64,000 bases of DNA from Acidimicrobiia bacterium (GCA_022821985.1 JAJECP010000009.1:1-64000); one strand, 5' to 3'; shown: positions 51,764 through 61,025, counted from the stretch's first letter. Numbers and translations: made by a program. The notes: generated from the sequence alone by a model not told the origin.

Positions 51764-53299
51764 TCACGGCGAGCTGGAGGCGGGGACCGAGGCCAAGTGC
51801 TGCACGACGGCTGCTGCCGCCTCGTTGCCCTGCCGGATGCATGCCGGAATGCCGAGGCCCCGGTAGGCGGCCCCGGTCACGAACACGCCCGGCATCTCGC
51901 GTGCCAGCGCCTCGGAGATCCGGTCGACGAGCTGACCGTGTCCGGGCCGGTACTGCGGCAGCGACTGCGGCCAGCGCGAGACCCTCCACTCGGCGACAGC
52001 GCCGGGGTCGCTCAGGCGCCGCAGCGGCGGCAGGCTCGACAGCTCGCCGAGAACGGTGTCGCGCAGCTCGGCATCGTCAAGGCGCGTGTGTCGGTCGTCG
52101 TCGTCCCGGCCCACTGACACCCTCAGAATTACATTCCGGCTGTCGTCGGGTTGATCACCACCCGCAGCCCAGTTGGGCCACTTGGCCGAGCCGTAGCTGC
52201 AGGCCGTCGTGAGCCAACCGGTATTCCGAGTGACCAAGAATCCGGCCTCGTGCGGTGCCTCGATGGCGTCGGCGCGGACGCTCAGCGTCACGACGGCAAC
52301 CGACGCGTACTTGATGAGGCCAAGCGCCGTCGCAGCGTGAGGTGCGGCCGGCAGCATCTGCGCTGCTGCGTAGGCCGGTGCAGCGATGATGACCGCGTCT
52401 GCATCGAGTACCTCGGAACCTGTGTCGACAGCGAATCGAGTGCTGGGGCGTCGGATTGCTTCCACCGGGGTGCCCAGGCGCAAGACGCATCCGTCCAGCC
52501 GCTCCGTCAGCGCTTGGATCAGCCGGCCCATCCCGCCTTCGAAGCTGCCGAAGATCGGTGGGGGGCCGGAGCCGTCTGCGGCAGGCGCAGGCTGCATCTG
52601 GCGCAGTCCTCTCATGAGCGATCGGCTGCGCTCCAGCGCTTGGCCGAGGATCGGCGCCGAGGTCGCGGCGTCGATCCGGTTGATGTCGCCCGCGCTGATG
52701 CTGCCGAGCAGCGGGTCGACCACCTGCGACGCCACGGCCTCACCGAGCCGGGCGCGCACGATGTCACCCACGCTGGCGGCGCCGGGACGCACGCTCACAG
52801 CGCGTCTGCGGCCCTCGATCATGATGTCGGTGCCATTGGGGCCACGCCGGCGTTCCGTGAACCGCCGCGGCAACACGTAGTCGGCCGCAGCCCGCAGCGT
52901 GCCCAGCGGGCCGAGCAGCGGCGAGCGGACGAGCGGACCCAGCCGTGTGGGCACACCGCCGATCAAGCCATCGGGCAGCGGTGCCAGCCGTTGGCCGCGC
53001 GAGCTAACCCGAACGACCGAGGCGCCGCCGACCGCCGGCGAGATCCGCTCGGCCGAGATCCCCAACTCGTCGCACAGTTCGATCGCCCAGGGCACCCGCA
53101 GCAGGAACGCATCGGCACCTTCGTCCACAAGCCGCCCTTCGAACGGCGTCGAGAGGATCTTGCCGCCCAGGCGCTCGGCGCTGTCGATCAGCACCACACG
53201 GGGCACTTCGGCCGCCGCGTCGGCAGGGTGCAGCAGGCGGTAGGCGGCAGTCAACCCGGCGATGCCGCCGCCGACCACAACAACCCGCTGAGTTGTCAT
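51764..53299 (-). CDS. hemY: Protoporphyrinogen/coproporphyrinogen oxidase
   Basis: 511 residues, FAD-dependent. The dinucleotide loop is RVVVVGGGIAGLTAAYRLL, then AERLGGKILSTPFEGRLVDEGADAFL and the C-terminal VFVTGAAYRGLGIPACIRQGNEAA. It oxidises coproporphyrinogen III (the usual actinomycete route) or protoporphyrinogen IX in haem synthesis. Second gene of a hemE-hemY-lnt run, 51 bases after hemE. An odd acidic insert (DQPDDSRN… and GRDDDDRHTRLDDAE) sits before the C-terminal part. Confidence 0.92.
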   Translation of the reverse strand: MTTQRVVVVGGGIAGLTAAYRLLHPADAAAEVPRVVLIDSAERLGGKILSTPFEGRLVDEGADAFLLRVPWAIELCDELGISAERISPAVGGASVVRVSSRGQRLAPLPDGLIGGVPTRLGPLVRSPLLGPLGTLRAAADYVLPRRFTERRRGPNGTDIMIEGRRRAVSVRPGAASVGDIVRARLGEAVASQVVDPLLGSISAGDINRIDAATSAPILGQALERSRSLMRGLRQMQPAPAADGSGPPPIFGSFEGGMGRLIQALTERLDGCVLRLGTPVEAIRRPSTRFAVDTGSEVLDADAVIIAAPAYAAAQMLPAAPHAATALGLIKYASVAVVTLSVRADAIEAPHEAGFLVTRNTGWLTTACSYGSAKWPNWAAGGDQPDDSRNVILRVSVGRDDDDRHTRLDDAELRDTVLGELSSLPPLRRLSDPGAVAEWRVSRWPQSLPQYRPGHGQLVDRISEALAREMPGVFVTGAAYRGLGIPACIRQGNEAAAAVVQHLASVPASSSP

Positions 53300-53350
53300 A
53301 CCTATAGGTCACCACGACCGCGGGGCGCCACGACGCAGGCCACCGCTCGC

Positions 53351-54457
53351 TCAGTCGGGTTGTTTGGGCAGCGGCCGCCGGTACGCGTGCACATGGTCGG
53401 TCAGCCGTTCAAGCACGGCAGGATCGGTCTCGGGCAGCACGCCGTGGCCCAGGTTGAAGATGTAGCCGCTCTCGGTCGTGCCGGCGGCCAGGATGCGGTC
53501 GGCGGCGGGGCGCACGGCATCCCATCCCGCCACGCACAGGGCCGGGTCGAGGTTGCCCTGCAGCGCGACGCCGGGCCCGACCCGCTCACGAGCCACCTCG
53601 AGCGGCACCCGCCAGTCCACGCCCACCACGTCGGCGCCCACCCCGGCCATCTGGTCGAGCAGCTCCCCGGTGCCCACGCCGAAGTGCGCCCGGGGCACGC
53701 CGAGGTCGGCCAGCTCGTCGAAGACCCGCTTGCTGTGAGGCGCCACGAACGCCGCATAGTCGGCGGGCGACAGCGTGCCCGCCCACGAGTCGAACAGCTG
53801 CACGGCGCTGGCGCCAGCCAGCACCTGCGACCGCATCGAGGCCACAGCAATGGACGCCAGCCGCTCCATGAGGTCGTGCCACAGCGCCGTGTCGGTGTAC
53901 ATGAGCGACTTGGTCCGCAAGTGCTGGCGGGACGGTGCACCTTCGACCAGGTAGCTCGCCACCGTGAACGGCGCCCCGGCGAAGCCGACGAGCGGCACGT
54001 CGAGCTCGGCGGCCAGCAGCCGGACGGTGTCGAGCACGTACGGGGTGTGCGCCTCGGCGTCAAGCTCCGGCAGCCGATCCAGATCAGCGCGGCTGCGCAG
54101 CGGCTGGCCGGCCACCGGCCCCACGCCGGGCACCACGTCGATCCCGAAGCCAACTGCGGCGGCCGGCACCACGATGTCGGAGAACAGCACGGCCGCATCC
54201 ACCCCGTAGCGGCGCACCGGCTGCAGTGTGATCTCGGCGGCAGTGGCCGGATCGGCGATGGCGTCGAGAATGCTGCCCTGACCTCGCAGCGCCCGGTACT
54301 CCGGCAGCGACCGCCCGGCCTGCCGCTGGAACCACACCGGCACCTGCTCGGTGCGCCGGCAGCGGGCCGCCCGCAGGTACAGGCTGTCGCCCAACCGGTG
54401 GATCGGATGATCCGCCGGCAGCACTGCGGCCGGCGCCGCGGCAGTTGACTCAGCCAT
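53351..54457 (-). CDS. hemE: Uroporphyrinogen decarboxylase
   Basis: 368 residues from the ATG at 54457. Substrate-binding Arg residues are in VWFQRQAGRSLPEYRALRG, the active-site Asp in VDAAVLFSDIVVPAAAVGFGIDV, and other marks are FAGAPFTVASYLVEG, QLFDSWAGTLSP and the end FNLGHGVLPETDP. It decarboxylates uroporphyrinogen III to coproporphyrinogen III. A longer open frame continues over the divergent glycosyltransferase, but its codons are antisense to that gene and are rejected. First gene of the haem operon. Confidence 0.95.
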   Translation of the reverse strand: MAESTAAAPAAVLPADHPIHRLGDSLYLRAARCRRTEQVPVWFQRQAGRSLPEYRALRGQGSILDAIADPATAAEITLQPVRRYGVDAAVLFSDIVVPAAAVGFGIDVVPGVGPVAGQPLRSRADLDRLPELDAEAHTPYVLDTVRLLAAELDVPLVGFAGAPFTVASYLVEGAPSRQHLRTKSLMYTDTALWHDLMERLASIAVASMRSQVLAGASAVQLFDSWAGTLSPADYAAFVAPHSKRVFDELADLGVPRAHFGVGTGELLDQMAGVGADVVGVDWRVPLEVARERVGPGVALQGNLDPALCVAGWDAVRPAADRILAAGTTESGYIFNLGHGVLPETDPAVLERLTDHVHAYRRPLPKQPD

Positions 54458-54628
54458 GCGCTGCGAACGGTACCGGCACCGGGTCGGGATGCTCCGCTGC
54501 CGAGCGGGCGCCTGGTTCGCGTCGGCAGGCTGGCAAGTAGCCTCACGCGACCTTGACGAGCTCGCCTGCTCGATCCGGCTCTGCCGGGCCGGTGCCTGCC
54601 GGGTTCCCGCTTTCCGACGGAGGCTGCG

Positions 54629-55978
54629 ATGGGTCCCGACACCGGGCCGGCAGACATGCAGTCCGGCGATGAGCCGGCTGACAGCGGCCCGCCGTTGCGC
54701 ATCGCACTGCTGACCTACCGCGGCCATCCCTGGGTCGGCGGTCAGGGCATCTATGTACGCCACCTGGCACGTGAGCTGTCGTCGCTCGGCCACAGCGTCG
54801 AGGTGTTCAGCGGGCCGCCCTACCCGCACCTCGACCCGGGCATCAAGCTCACTGAGCTGCCCAGCCTCGACCTGTACCGCATGCCCGACCCGTTCCGGGT
54901 GCCCAAGCTGGCCGAGTTCCGGTCGCCGATCGACGTGCTGGAGTGGCTCATCACCTGCACGGCCTCGTTCGCCGAGCCGCTGACGTTCAGCCTGCGAGCG
55001 TTCCGGGCGCTGCGCAGCCGGCTCGACGACTTCGACCTGGTGCACGACAACCAGTGCCTCGGCTACGGCATCGACTGGCTGCGGCGGGCCGGCATGCCCA
55101 CGCTCGGCACCATCCACCACCCGATCACCGTGGACCGGCGGCTCGAGATCGCCCACGCGCCGAACCGCGGCAAGCGCCTCGCCATGCGGCGCTTCTACGC
55201 CTTCACCCGCATGCAGAACCGCGTGGCGCGCCGCCTCGACCGGATCGTGACCGTGTCCACCAACAGCTTCGACGACATCGTGACCGACCTCGGCGTGGAT
55301 CCCGCCCGCCTGAACATCGTGACGGTCGGCGTCGACCCGGCCCAGTTCCGGCCCCTGCCGCAGGTGACGCCCGTGCCGGGTCGGCTCATGACCACCGCCA
55401 GCGCCGACGTGGCCATGAAGGGCCTCGCCTACCTGCTCGAAGCGCTGGCCAAGCTGCGCACCGAGGATCCCTCGCTGCACCTCGTGGTGATCGGGCGTCC
55501 CAAGGACGACTCGGCGGCGAGCCGGCTCATCGATCGGCTCGACCTCGGCGGCAGCGTCGAGTTCGTGAGCGGCGTGCCCGACGAGCGCATCGTGGAGCTC
55601 TACAACGAGGCCGAGCTGGCCGTGGTGCCGTCGCTGTATGAGGGCTTCTCGCTGCCTGCCGTCGAGGCGATGTCGTGCGGCGTGCCGCTGGTGGCGACCA
55701 CCGGGGGCGCTCTGCCCGAGGTCACCGGTGCCGACGGCGAGACCTGCCTGCAGGTGCCTCCCGGCGACTCGGAGGCGCTCGCGGCCCGCATCGGCTGGGC
55801 GCTCGCTCAGCCCGATCTGCGGGCAACCGTGGGAGCGGCTGGACGGGCGCGGGTGAAGGCGAACTATTCGTGGGCTGCCACGGCTCGCAAGACCGTCGAG
55901 CAGTACCGAGCGCTGCTGGCCGACGCCCCAGCGCCGCCGCCGCGCCGGCTGCAGTCGAAAGCGCTTGCCAGGCGCTGA
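54629..55978 (+). CDS. GT4-type glycosyltransferase
   Basis: 449 residues of a GT-B fold. The N-terminal half is RIALLTYRGHPWVGGQGIYVRHLARELSSLGHSVEVFSG, an acceptor-side loop with the GGxG motif. The C-terminal half has FVSGVPDERIVELYNEAELAVVPSLYEGFSLPAVEAMSCGVPLVATTGGALPEV, the EX7E donor motif. It probably transfers a hexose from a nucleotide sugar to a lipid or polysaccharide. ATG at 54629 with GGAGG five bases upstream. The stop overlaps the next start (TGATG). Confidence 0.93.
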   Translation: MGPDTGPADMQSGDEPADSGPPLRIALLTYRGHPWVGGQGIYVRHLARELSSLGHSVEVFSGPPYPHLDPGIKLTELPSLDLYRMPDPFRVPKLAEFRSPIDVLEWLITCTASFAEPLTFSLRAFRALRSRLDDFDLVHDNQCLGYGIDWLRRAGMPTLGTIHHPITVDRRLEIAHAPNRGKRLAMRRFYAFTRMQNRVARRLDRIVTVSTNSFDDIVTDLGVDPARLNIVTVGVDPAQFRPLPQVTPVPGRLMTTASADVAMKGLAYLLEALAKLRTEDPSLHLVVIGRPKDDSAASRLIDRLDLGGSVEFVSGVPDERIVELYNEAELAVVPSLYEGFSLPAVEAMSCGVPLVATTGGALPEVTGADGETCLQVPPGDSEALAARIGWALAQPDLRATVGAAGRARVKANYSWAATARKTVEQYRALLADAPAPPPRRLQSKALARR

Positions 55979-56760
55979 TGCTCACTGTCGACTACGAGCG
56001 TCTCGGCGCCGTTCGCGGCGACCGGGTGCTGGACCTGGGCTGCGGCGCGGGCCGTCACGCCTTCGAGAGTGCCCGGCGTGGCTGCGTCACCGTGGCGTCA
56101 GACCGTGATCCCGACGAGCTGCGCGCCGTCACCGACATGTTCGCGGCCATGGACGACGCCGGCGAGATCGACTCGCCGGTCGGCCAGCAGCTCAGCCACG
56201 CCGTCGTGGCCGATGCCACCGCCTTGCCGTACCCCGACGCCAGCTTCGACCGGATCATCGCTGCGGAAGTGCTCGAGCACATCACCGACGACGAGCGGGC
56301 CATCGCCGAGCTGGCACGGGTGCTGCGGCCCGGCGGCACGATCGCTGTGACGGTTCCGGCGCAAGCCGCTGAACGGGTCTGCTGGGCGCTGTCGGCCGAC
56401 TACCACGCACCCGCGGTGCCCGACGGCCATGTGCGCATCTACCGCTCCGGAGAACTGCGGGCGAAGCTGGCAGCGGCCGGGCTGTATGTCTCCGACAGTC
56501 ACGGCGCGCACGGCCTGCACACGCCCTACTGGTGGCTGCGCTGCCTGGTCGGGCCGCGCAACGACCAGCATCCGCTGGTGCGGGCCTACCACCGGCTGCT
56601 GGTGCGGGACATGACCGAGGCGCCGCCGCTGACCCGCACGCTCGACCGCCTGCTCAACGCCGTGCTGCCCAAGTCGACGGTGCTGTACGCCTACAAGGCC
56701 CGTAGCCAGGCGGCTGCCGAGCCGGTCGCCGAACCGGTGGGAGCTGCACATGCAGCCTGA
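55978..56760 (+). CDS. Class I SAM-dependent methyltransferase
   Basis: 260 residues. SAM loop GDRVLDLGCGAGRHAFESARRG, then the VVADATALPYPDASFDRIIAAEVLEHI block and ELARVLRPGGTIAVTVPAQ, typical of Methyltransf_11 enzymes. The longer frame upstream runs inside the glycosyltransferase gene and is rejected. One-base TGATG coupling with that gene and an 11-base overlap with the next suggest that the three products work on the same molecule. Confidence 0.9.
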   Translation: MLTVDYERLGAVRGDRVLDLGCGAGRHAFESARRGCVTVASDRDPDELRAVTDMFAAMDDAGEIDSPVGQQLSHAVVADATALPYPDASFDRIIAAEVLEHITDDERAIAELARVLRPGGTIAVTVPAQAAERVCWALSADYHAPAVPDGHVRIYRSGELRAKLAAAGLYVSDSHGAHGLHTPYWWLRCLVGPRNDQHPLVRAYHRLLVRDMTEAPPLTRTLDRLLNAVLPKSTVLYAYKARSQAAAEPVAEPVGAAHAA

Positions 56761-57832
56761 ACGAGCGCCCTACGAGATCGCCGCCGCTCCTGATGCTGTG
56801 CGCGGCCGGTCCGGGCAGGTTGCCGTCGAAACGGCGCCGCTGCTGACGAGCGCTGAGGTCGCTGCCACGGCCGATGCCATCGAGGCCTGCCAGCAGCCCG
56901 ACGGTCTCATCCTGTGGTTCGACGGCGGGCACGCCGATCCGTGGAATCACGTCGAGACAGCCATGGCACTCGCGTCGGCGGGGCGCCACCGGGCGGCCGA
57001 AAACGCCTACGAGTGGCTGCAGGCGAACCAGCACGACGCGGGCAGCTGGCACAACTACTACACCGCGCTCGGCATCAAGGACTTCAAGGTCGACACCAAC
57101 TGCTGTGCCTACGTTGCCGTGGGCGTCTGGCATCACTGGATGGCCACCGGCGACCGGGGCTTCGTCGAGGAGATGTGGCCGACCGTGGCACGGGCGCTCG
57201 ACTTCGTGGTGAGCCTGCGCACTGCCAGCGGGCACATCCCCTGGGCGGTGCACGCCAATGGCACACCGTGGCCGTACGCGCTGCTGACCGGGTCGTCGTC
57301 GATCGTCCACTCGCTGCAATGCGGCCTTGCACTGGCCGAGCTGACCGGTGACGAGCGCCCCGCATGGGCGCGCACGCTGGCCCGAACCACGCATCAGATC
57401 CGCCACCGGCCCGACGGCTTCGAGCCCAAGGGCCGCTGGGCCATGGACTGGTACTACCCAGTGCTGTGCGGCGCTCTCGACGGGGCGCAGGCCCGGTCTC
57501 ACCTCGCTGCAGGCGCACCCAAGTTTCTGTTGAGTCAAGGCGTGCGCTGCGTGGCCGACCAGTCCTGGGTGACCGCGGCGGAGACCTGCGAGTGCGCGCT
57601 CGCCTACCTGCGCACCGGCAGCGCCGCCACTGCCCGCCGGCTCGTCGAGGCCACATCTGCGATGCGCAATGACGACGGCAGCTACTACACCGGCTGGGTC
57701 GTGCCCAAGTCCCGGACCTTTCCCGATGCCGAGCGCACCAGCTACACCGCTGCGGCCGTGCTCCTCGCCACCGACGCGCTCGACCGCCGCACCCGGGCCG
57801 CCGGCGCGCTCATCACGACGCCGGGCCGCTGA
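56750..57832 (+). CDS. (alpha/alpha)6-barrel, prenyltransferase/glycosidase-like protein
   Basis: 360 residues made of repeated helical pairs: QQPDGLILWFDGGHADPWNHVETAMALASAGRH, WLQANQHDAGSWHNYYT, DTNCCAYVAVGVWHHW, and later GSYYTGWVVPKSRTFPDAERTSYTAAAVLLATDAL. Databases often label such actinomycete proteins prenyltransferase because of the squalene-cyclase-like QxxxGxW repeats; a GH-type toroid is as likely. No signal peptide. It overlaps the methyltransferase start by 11 bases and runs into the convergent methyltransferase, with 3' ends overlapping by 20 bases. Confidence 0.8.
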   Translation: MQPERAPYEIAAAPDAVRGRSGQVAVETAPLLTSAEVAATADAIEACQQPDGLILWFDGGHADPWNHVETAMALASAGRHRAAENAYEWLQANQHDAGSWHNYYTALGIKDFKVDTNCCAYVAVGVWHHWMATGDRGFVEEMWPTVARALDFVVSLRTASGHIPWAVHANGTPWPYALLTGSSSIVHSLQCGLALAELTGDERPAWARTLARTTHQIRHRPDGFEPKGRWAMDWYYPVLCGALDGAQARSHLAAGAPKFLLSQGVRCVADQSWVTAAETCECALAYLRTGSAATARRLVEATSAMRNDDGSYYTGWVVPKSRTFPDAERTSYTAAAVLLATDALDRRTRAAGALITTPGR

Positions 57833-58445
57833 CCGGGCGCCGCAGCACGCGCAGGCTGCCGCACGCGCTGTGCTCGAGGAAGCCGTCGTCGAGGGCTCGC
57901 AGCCAGATCTCATACGGCGGGCGTCCGCCGTCGGCGGGATCCGGGAACACATCGTGGATGGCCAGCAGGCCGCCCGGCATCACCTTCGGCGACCACGCCT
58001 CGTAGTCGGCGTGGGCCGGCGCCTCCCCGTGGCCGCCGTCGATGAACACGAGCGACGCACTCGACCAGTGCACCGCGACCGCGACCGAGTCCCCCACGAT
58101 GGCCACGACGGTGTCTTCGAGGCCGGCGACGATGAGGGTCTGGCGCAGGATCGGCAGCGAGTCCATGCGTCCGCTGCTGGGGTCCACCAGCCCAGGGTCG
58201 TGATGCTCCCAGCCGGCCTGCATCTCCTCTGAGCCACGGTGATGGTCGATCGTGAACAGCACGCCGCCAGCGGCTGCGGCAGCAGCGGCGCCTAGGTACA
58301 CCGCCGACTTGCCGCAGTACGAGCCGATCTCCACGAGCGGTCCCAGCGAGGCCACCTCGGCAGCGGCGCGGTAGAGCGCCAGACCTTCGTCGTGGGGCAT
58401 GAAGCCCTTCACCTGCTGGGCCAGCGCCGCCAGCTCGGGGTTCAT
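57813..58445 (-). CDS. Class I SAM-dependent methyltransferase (Methyltransf_24-like)
   Basis: 210 residues from the ATG at 58445. ALYRAAAEVASLGPLVEIGSYCGKSAVYLGAAAAAA (SAM loop), FTIDHHRGSEEMQAGWEHHD and SLVFIDGGHGEAPAHADYEAWSPKVMPGGLLAIHDVF match the rhamnosyl/cephalosporin-hydroxylase-type Methyltransf_24 group. It overlaps the GtrA gene end by 4 bases (ATGA). The stop lies inside the 3' end of the convergent gene. Confidence 0.88.
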   Translation of the reverse strand: MNPELAALAQQVKGFMPHDEGLALYRAAAEVASLGPLVEIGSYCGKSAVYLGAAAAAAAGGVLFTIDHHRGSEEMQAGWEHHDPGLVDPSSGRMDSLPILRQTLIVAGLEDTVVAIVGDSVAVAVHWSSASLVFIDGGHGEAPAHADYEAWSPKVMPGGLLAIHDVFPDPADGGRPPYEIWLRALDDGFLEHSACGSLRVLRRPVSGPAS

Positions 58446-58873
58446 CGGCGTTCGGAGGCTGAGCCGGCGGGCGCCTCGGGCCGTGCGAACAGCACCCGGT
58501 CCAGCAGGATGAACTTCCCCGCCCACAACACCCCGAAGCCGATGAGGTTTGCCGCCGAGACAGCCACGGTCGACTGCCACCACCGGTCGGCCAGCGCCAC
58601 CAGCAGGGACGAGATGCCGAGCCCGGCAAGGCTGTACGCCCAGAACGGCAGGATCTCGCCGGTGAGCGAGTGGCGGTCGGTGCGAGACCACACCCAGCGC
58701 CGGTTGGCGTAGTAGGCGGGTCCGGCGGCGACGCACACCGCCACCACGTTGGCCACCACCGCCGGCCAGCCCAGCACCGCGTAGGCCAACACCAGCACCG
58801 ACTGGGTCACCACCACCGTGCCGGCCGACACCGCGCTGTACCCGACCAGCCGACCGAAGAACCCCCACCTCAC
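58442..58873 (-). CDS. GtrA-family membrane protein
   Basis: 143 residues with four hydrophobic segments: FGRLVGYSAVSAGTVVVTQSVLVLAYAVLGW, VVANVVAVCVAAGPAYYANRRWVWS, FWAYSLAGLGISSLLVALAD and AANLIGFGVLWAGKFILLDRVLF. GtrA proteins help flip undecaprenyl-linked sugars or act in arabinan/teichoic glycosylation. With the neighbouring glycosyltransferase and methyltransferases this supports a cell-surface glycan cluster. Start not supported by a clear ribosome binding site. Confidence 0.88.
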   Translation of the reverse strand: MRWGFFGRLVGYSAVSAGTVVVTQSVLVLAYAVLGWPAVVANVVAVCVAAGPAYYANRRWVWSRTDRHSLTGEILPFWAYSLAGLGISSLLVALADRWWQSTVAVSAANLIGFGVLWAGKFILLDRVLFARPEAPAGSASERR

Positions 58874-58960
58874 AGCTCGCGCCTCACGACGGCGATCTCG
58901 GCTGCGCGGATCTCTGGGCGCGAGGGGTTCTGGCGAGGGGTCGCAAGCCGAGCGAGGCGG

Positions 58961-59464
58961 TCACTGCTCCGCCGGAGCGTTCGGCCGGTAGAACGCGGCC
59001 AGCAGCAACAGCGTGGAGACCAGCCCGCCGGCGATGGCGATCACGAACCAGACCGGCCCGCTCCAGTCAAGACCGAGCGCGTTGTCGACCGACCAGTCGC
59101 CGGGACCGGTGGCCGCCACGGCCGCGGCGGCCACGGCCAGCACGAACACGTACTCCCAGCCCTCACGGATGATGAAGAAGCCGTTCTTGCGGTGGCCGAC
59201 CCACCCGGCGGTGGTCATCACGCCGATGAAGGCCATCGCGCTGAGAGGCGTCAGCAGCCCGAGCGCCAGGCCGATGCCGGCGCCGATCTCGGTAAGGGCC
59301 GCCAGGTAGGCGTGCAGCAGTCCCGGGCGCAGCCCTTCGGCGGCGAACCAGTTGCCGACGCCGCGGATGCCGCCGCGGAACTTGGCGATGCCATGAAGTG
59401 CCAGCGTGACGCCCACGATCACCCGCAGGACGAACAGGCCCAAGTTGATGCTGTCTGGATCCAT
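58961..59464 (-). CDS. DoxX-family membrane protein
   Basis: 167 residues from the ATG at 59464. Marks are LGLFVLRVIVGVTLALHGIAKFRGGIRGVGNWFAAEGL, typical of DoxX, then further hydrophobic helices and NGFFIIREGWEYVFVLAVAAAAVA. Members are small membrane proteins of uncertain role, some acting in redox homeostasis with thiol and superoxide dismutase partners. No partner gene nearby. An upstream start (59482) is possible. Confidence 0.88.
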   Translation of the reverse strand: MDPDSINLGLFVLRVIVGVTLALHGIAKFRGGIRGVGNWFAAEGLRPGLLHAYLAALTEIGAGIGLALGLLTPLSAMAFIGVMTTAGWVGHRKNGFFIIREGWEYVFVLAVAAAAVAATGPGDWSVDNALGLDWSGPVWFVIAIAGGLVSTLLLLAAFYRPNAPAEQ

Positions 59465-59518
59465 GATGCTCAGGCCTCCCATAGTTGGCGCGGCGTGACG
59501 CTCGCGCCCAAACCGTAC

Positions 59519-59995
59519 TTACAGGTCGAGTCGGTAGACGTTGGTGTTCCGCTGGTTGAAACCGAGCCGGGCATACAGGCGATTGGCCGCCTCCCGGTCG
59601 GGTCGAGAAGTCAGGTCAACCGTGCGGGCACCCGCCTGCCGGGCGATCTCGATGGCCCGCCGGTTGAGCGCAGCACCGATGCCGCGCCCACGCGCCGATT
59701 CGTCCACCACCACATCCTCGATCCACGCCCGCAACCCGCTGGCCAACGGGAACAGCACGAGGATCATCGCGCCCACAATCTCCCCGGCGCCGTCTCGCGC
59801 GATGAGCACCGTGTTCGCCGGATGATCGACGATGCGCTCCAGCGCCGCGGCATCGGGCGGCGGCGAACTCGACAGCTGCGGGTGCAACCGCGCGAACGCC
59901 CCCACCAGCGCATCGTCGACAACCCCGCACACCTCAATGCGAACACCAGCGTCCGAGTCAGCCGCTGACGCGCCAGGTTCAGCCACGATCCGCAT
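59519..59995 (-). CDS. GNAT-family acetyltransferase
   Basis: 158 residues from the ATG at 59995. The acetyl-CoA loop is IEDVVVDESARGRGIGAALNRRAIEIARQAGARTVDL, followed by REAANRLYARLGFNQRNTNVYRLDL, the usual GNAT end. The substrate is unknown. Start chosen because upstream sequence overlaps the control region of the divergent PAC2 gene; only 48 bases separate the two starts. Confidence 0.88.
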   Translation of the reverse strand: MRIVAEPGASAADSDAGVRIEVCGVVDDALVGAFARLHPQLSSSPPPDAAALERIVDHPANTVLIARDGAGEIVGAMILVLFPLASGLRAWIEDVVVDESARGRGIGAALNRRAIEIARQAGARTVDLTSRPDREAANRLYARLGFNQRNTNVYRLDL

Positions 59996-60043
59996 CGTAC
60001 GCCCAGGGTCATCTGACAACAGGGTGACGCTAGCCTCGCCGAC

Positions 60044-60907
60044 GTGGGCCATCTTGAGTGGTTGGAGCGACCCGAACCCGGCAAGGACACCATCCTCATT
60101 GCAGCGTTCTCGGGCTGGAACGACGCCGGCGATGCGGCTACCGAGTCCGCCAAGTACCTGCGCCGGCGCTTCCGCTGCCATCCCGTAGCCCACATCGACC
60201 CCGAGTACTTCTACGACTTCGCCTCGGTGCGGCCCAGCGTGCAGGTTGTCGAGGGCGAGCGGAAGATCGACTGGCCCACGCCCGATGTGCGCATCGGCGA
60301 GGTCGACAACGGCCGGCCGGTAGTCACCGTGCTCGGCGTGGAGCCCCGCCTGCGCTGGCGCACGTTCTGCGACGTGATCATCGAGATGGCCGAATCGCTG
60401 GGCGTCTCCACGGTGGTCACGCTGGGCGCGCTGCTCACCGACACCCACCACAACGCACCGGTCAACGTGGTGGGCGCCTCCAACAACGCCGCCCTCAACC
60501 TGAACATGGGCCTGCGCCAGTCCACCTACGAGGGCCCCACGGGGATCATCGGCGTGCTGAACGATGCCTGCCACCGGGCCGGCTTCGACAGCGTGTCGTT
60601 CTGGGCCACCGTGCCCACCTACGTGCACAACTACCCGTCGCCGAAAGCCGCCCTGGCGCTGGCCGAGCGGGTGGGGCAGTTTCTGGGCGTGACGCTGGGC
60701 GAGTCGGAGCTGCACAGCGCCGCCGCCAACTACGGCCGCCAGATCGACGAGCTGGTCGCCGGCGACGACACGCTGGCCCAGTACGCGCAGCAGATCCTCG
60801 AGGAGTCGGCGGCCGAGGCCGTGGAGGACTTCAGCGAGATGGTCGAGAACCCCGACGGCCTCATCGACGAGCTGGAGCAGTTCCTGCGTCAGCAGGAACC
60901 AGACTGA
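60044..60907 (+). CDS. PAC2-family (proteasome assembly chaperone-like) protein
   Basis: 287 residues. DTILIAAFSGWNDAGDAATESAKYLRRRF opens the PAC2 domain; VTVLGVEPRLRWRTFCDVIIEMAESLG and VTLGALLTDTHHNAPVNVVG follow, with a helical acidic C-terminus. In actinomycetes PAC2 proteins are single-domain relatives of the eukaryotic proteasome chaperone, but the link to the proteasome is not proven. GTG start at 60044. Confidence 0.9.
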   Translation: MGHLEWLERPEPGKDTILIAAFSGWNDAGDAATESAKYLRRRFRCHPVAHIDPEYFYDFASVRPSVQVVEGERKIDWPTPDVRIGEVDNGRPVVTVLGVEPRLRWRTFCDVIIEMAESLGVSTVVTLGALLTDTHHNAPVNVVGASNNAALNLNMGLRQSTYEGPTGIIGVLNDACHRAGFDSVSFWATVPTYVHNYPSPKAALALAERVGQFLGVTLGESELHSAAANYGRQIDELVAGDDTLAQYAQQILEESAAEAVEDFSEMVENPDGLIDELEQFLRQQEPD

Positions 60908-60914
60908 TCAGCTG

Positions 60915-60976
60915 CGCAGCACCCCCGCGAACCCACGAGATGAAGATCTCTGCCAACTGCGCACGGGGGTGCTGCG
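60915..60976. other. Two nested inverted repeats between convergent PAC2 and GlnD genes
   Basis: The outer arms CGCAGCACCCCCG (60915-60927) and CGGGGGTGCTGCG (60964-60976) pair perfectly over 13 bp. The interior holds a second hairpin, GAGAT-GAAG-ATCTC (60937-60950). No T-run on either strand. It separates the 3' ends of two convergent genes and may act as a bidirectional transcription stop. Confidence 0.6.
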
Positions 60977-61025
60977 TCACTTCGGACTGTAACCGGGTGC
61001 TGCGGCAACCGGCAAGGGAATTGCG

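Noticed and set aside
54458..55480. N-terminal extension of hemE over the divergent glycosyltransferase
   Set aside because: The extension is antisense to a well-supported glycosyltransferase, and the hemE family start fits the ATG at 54457.
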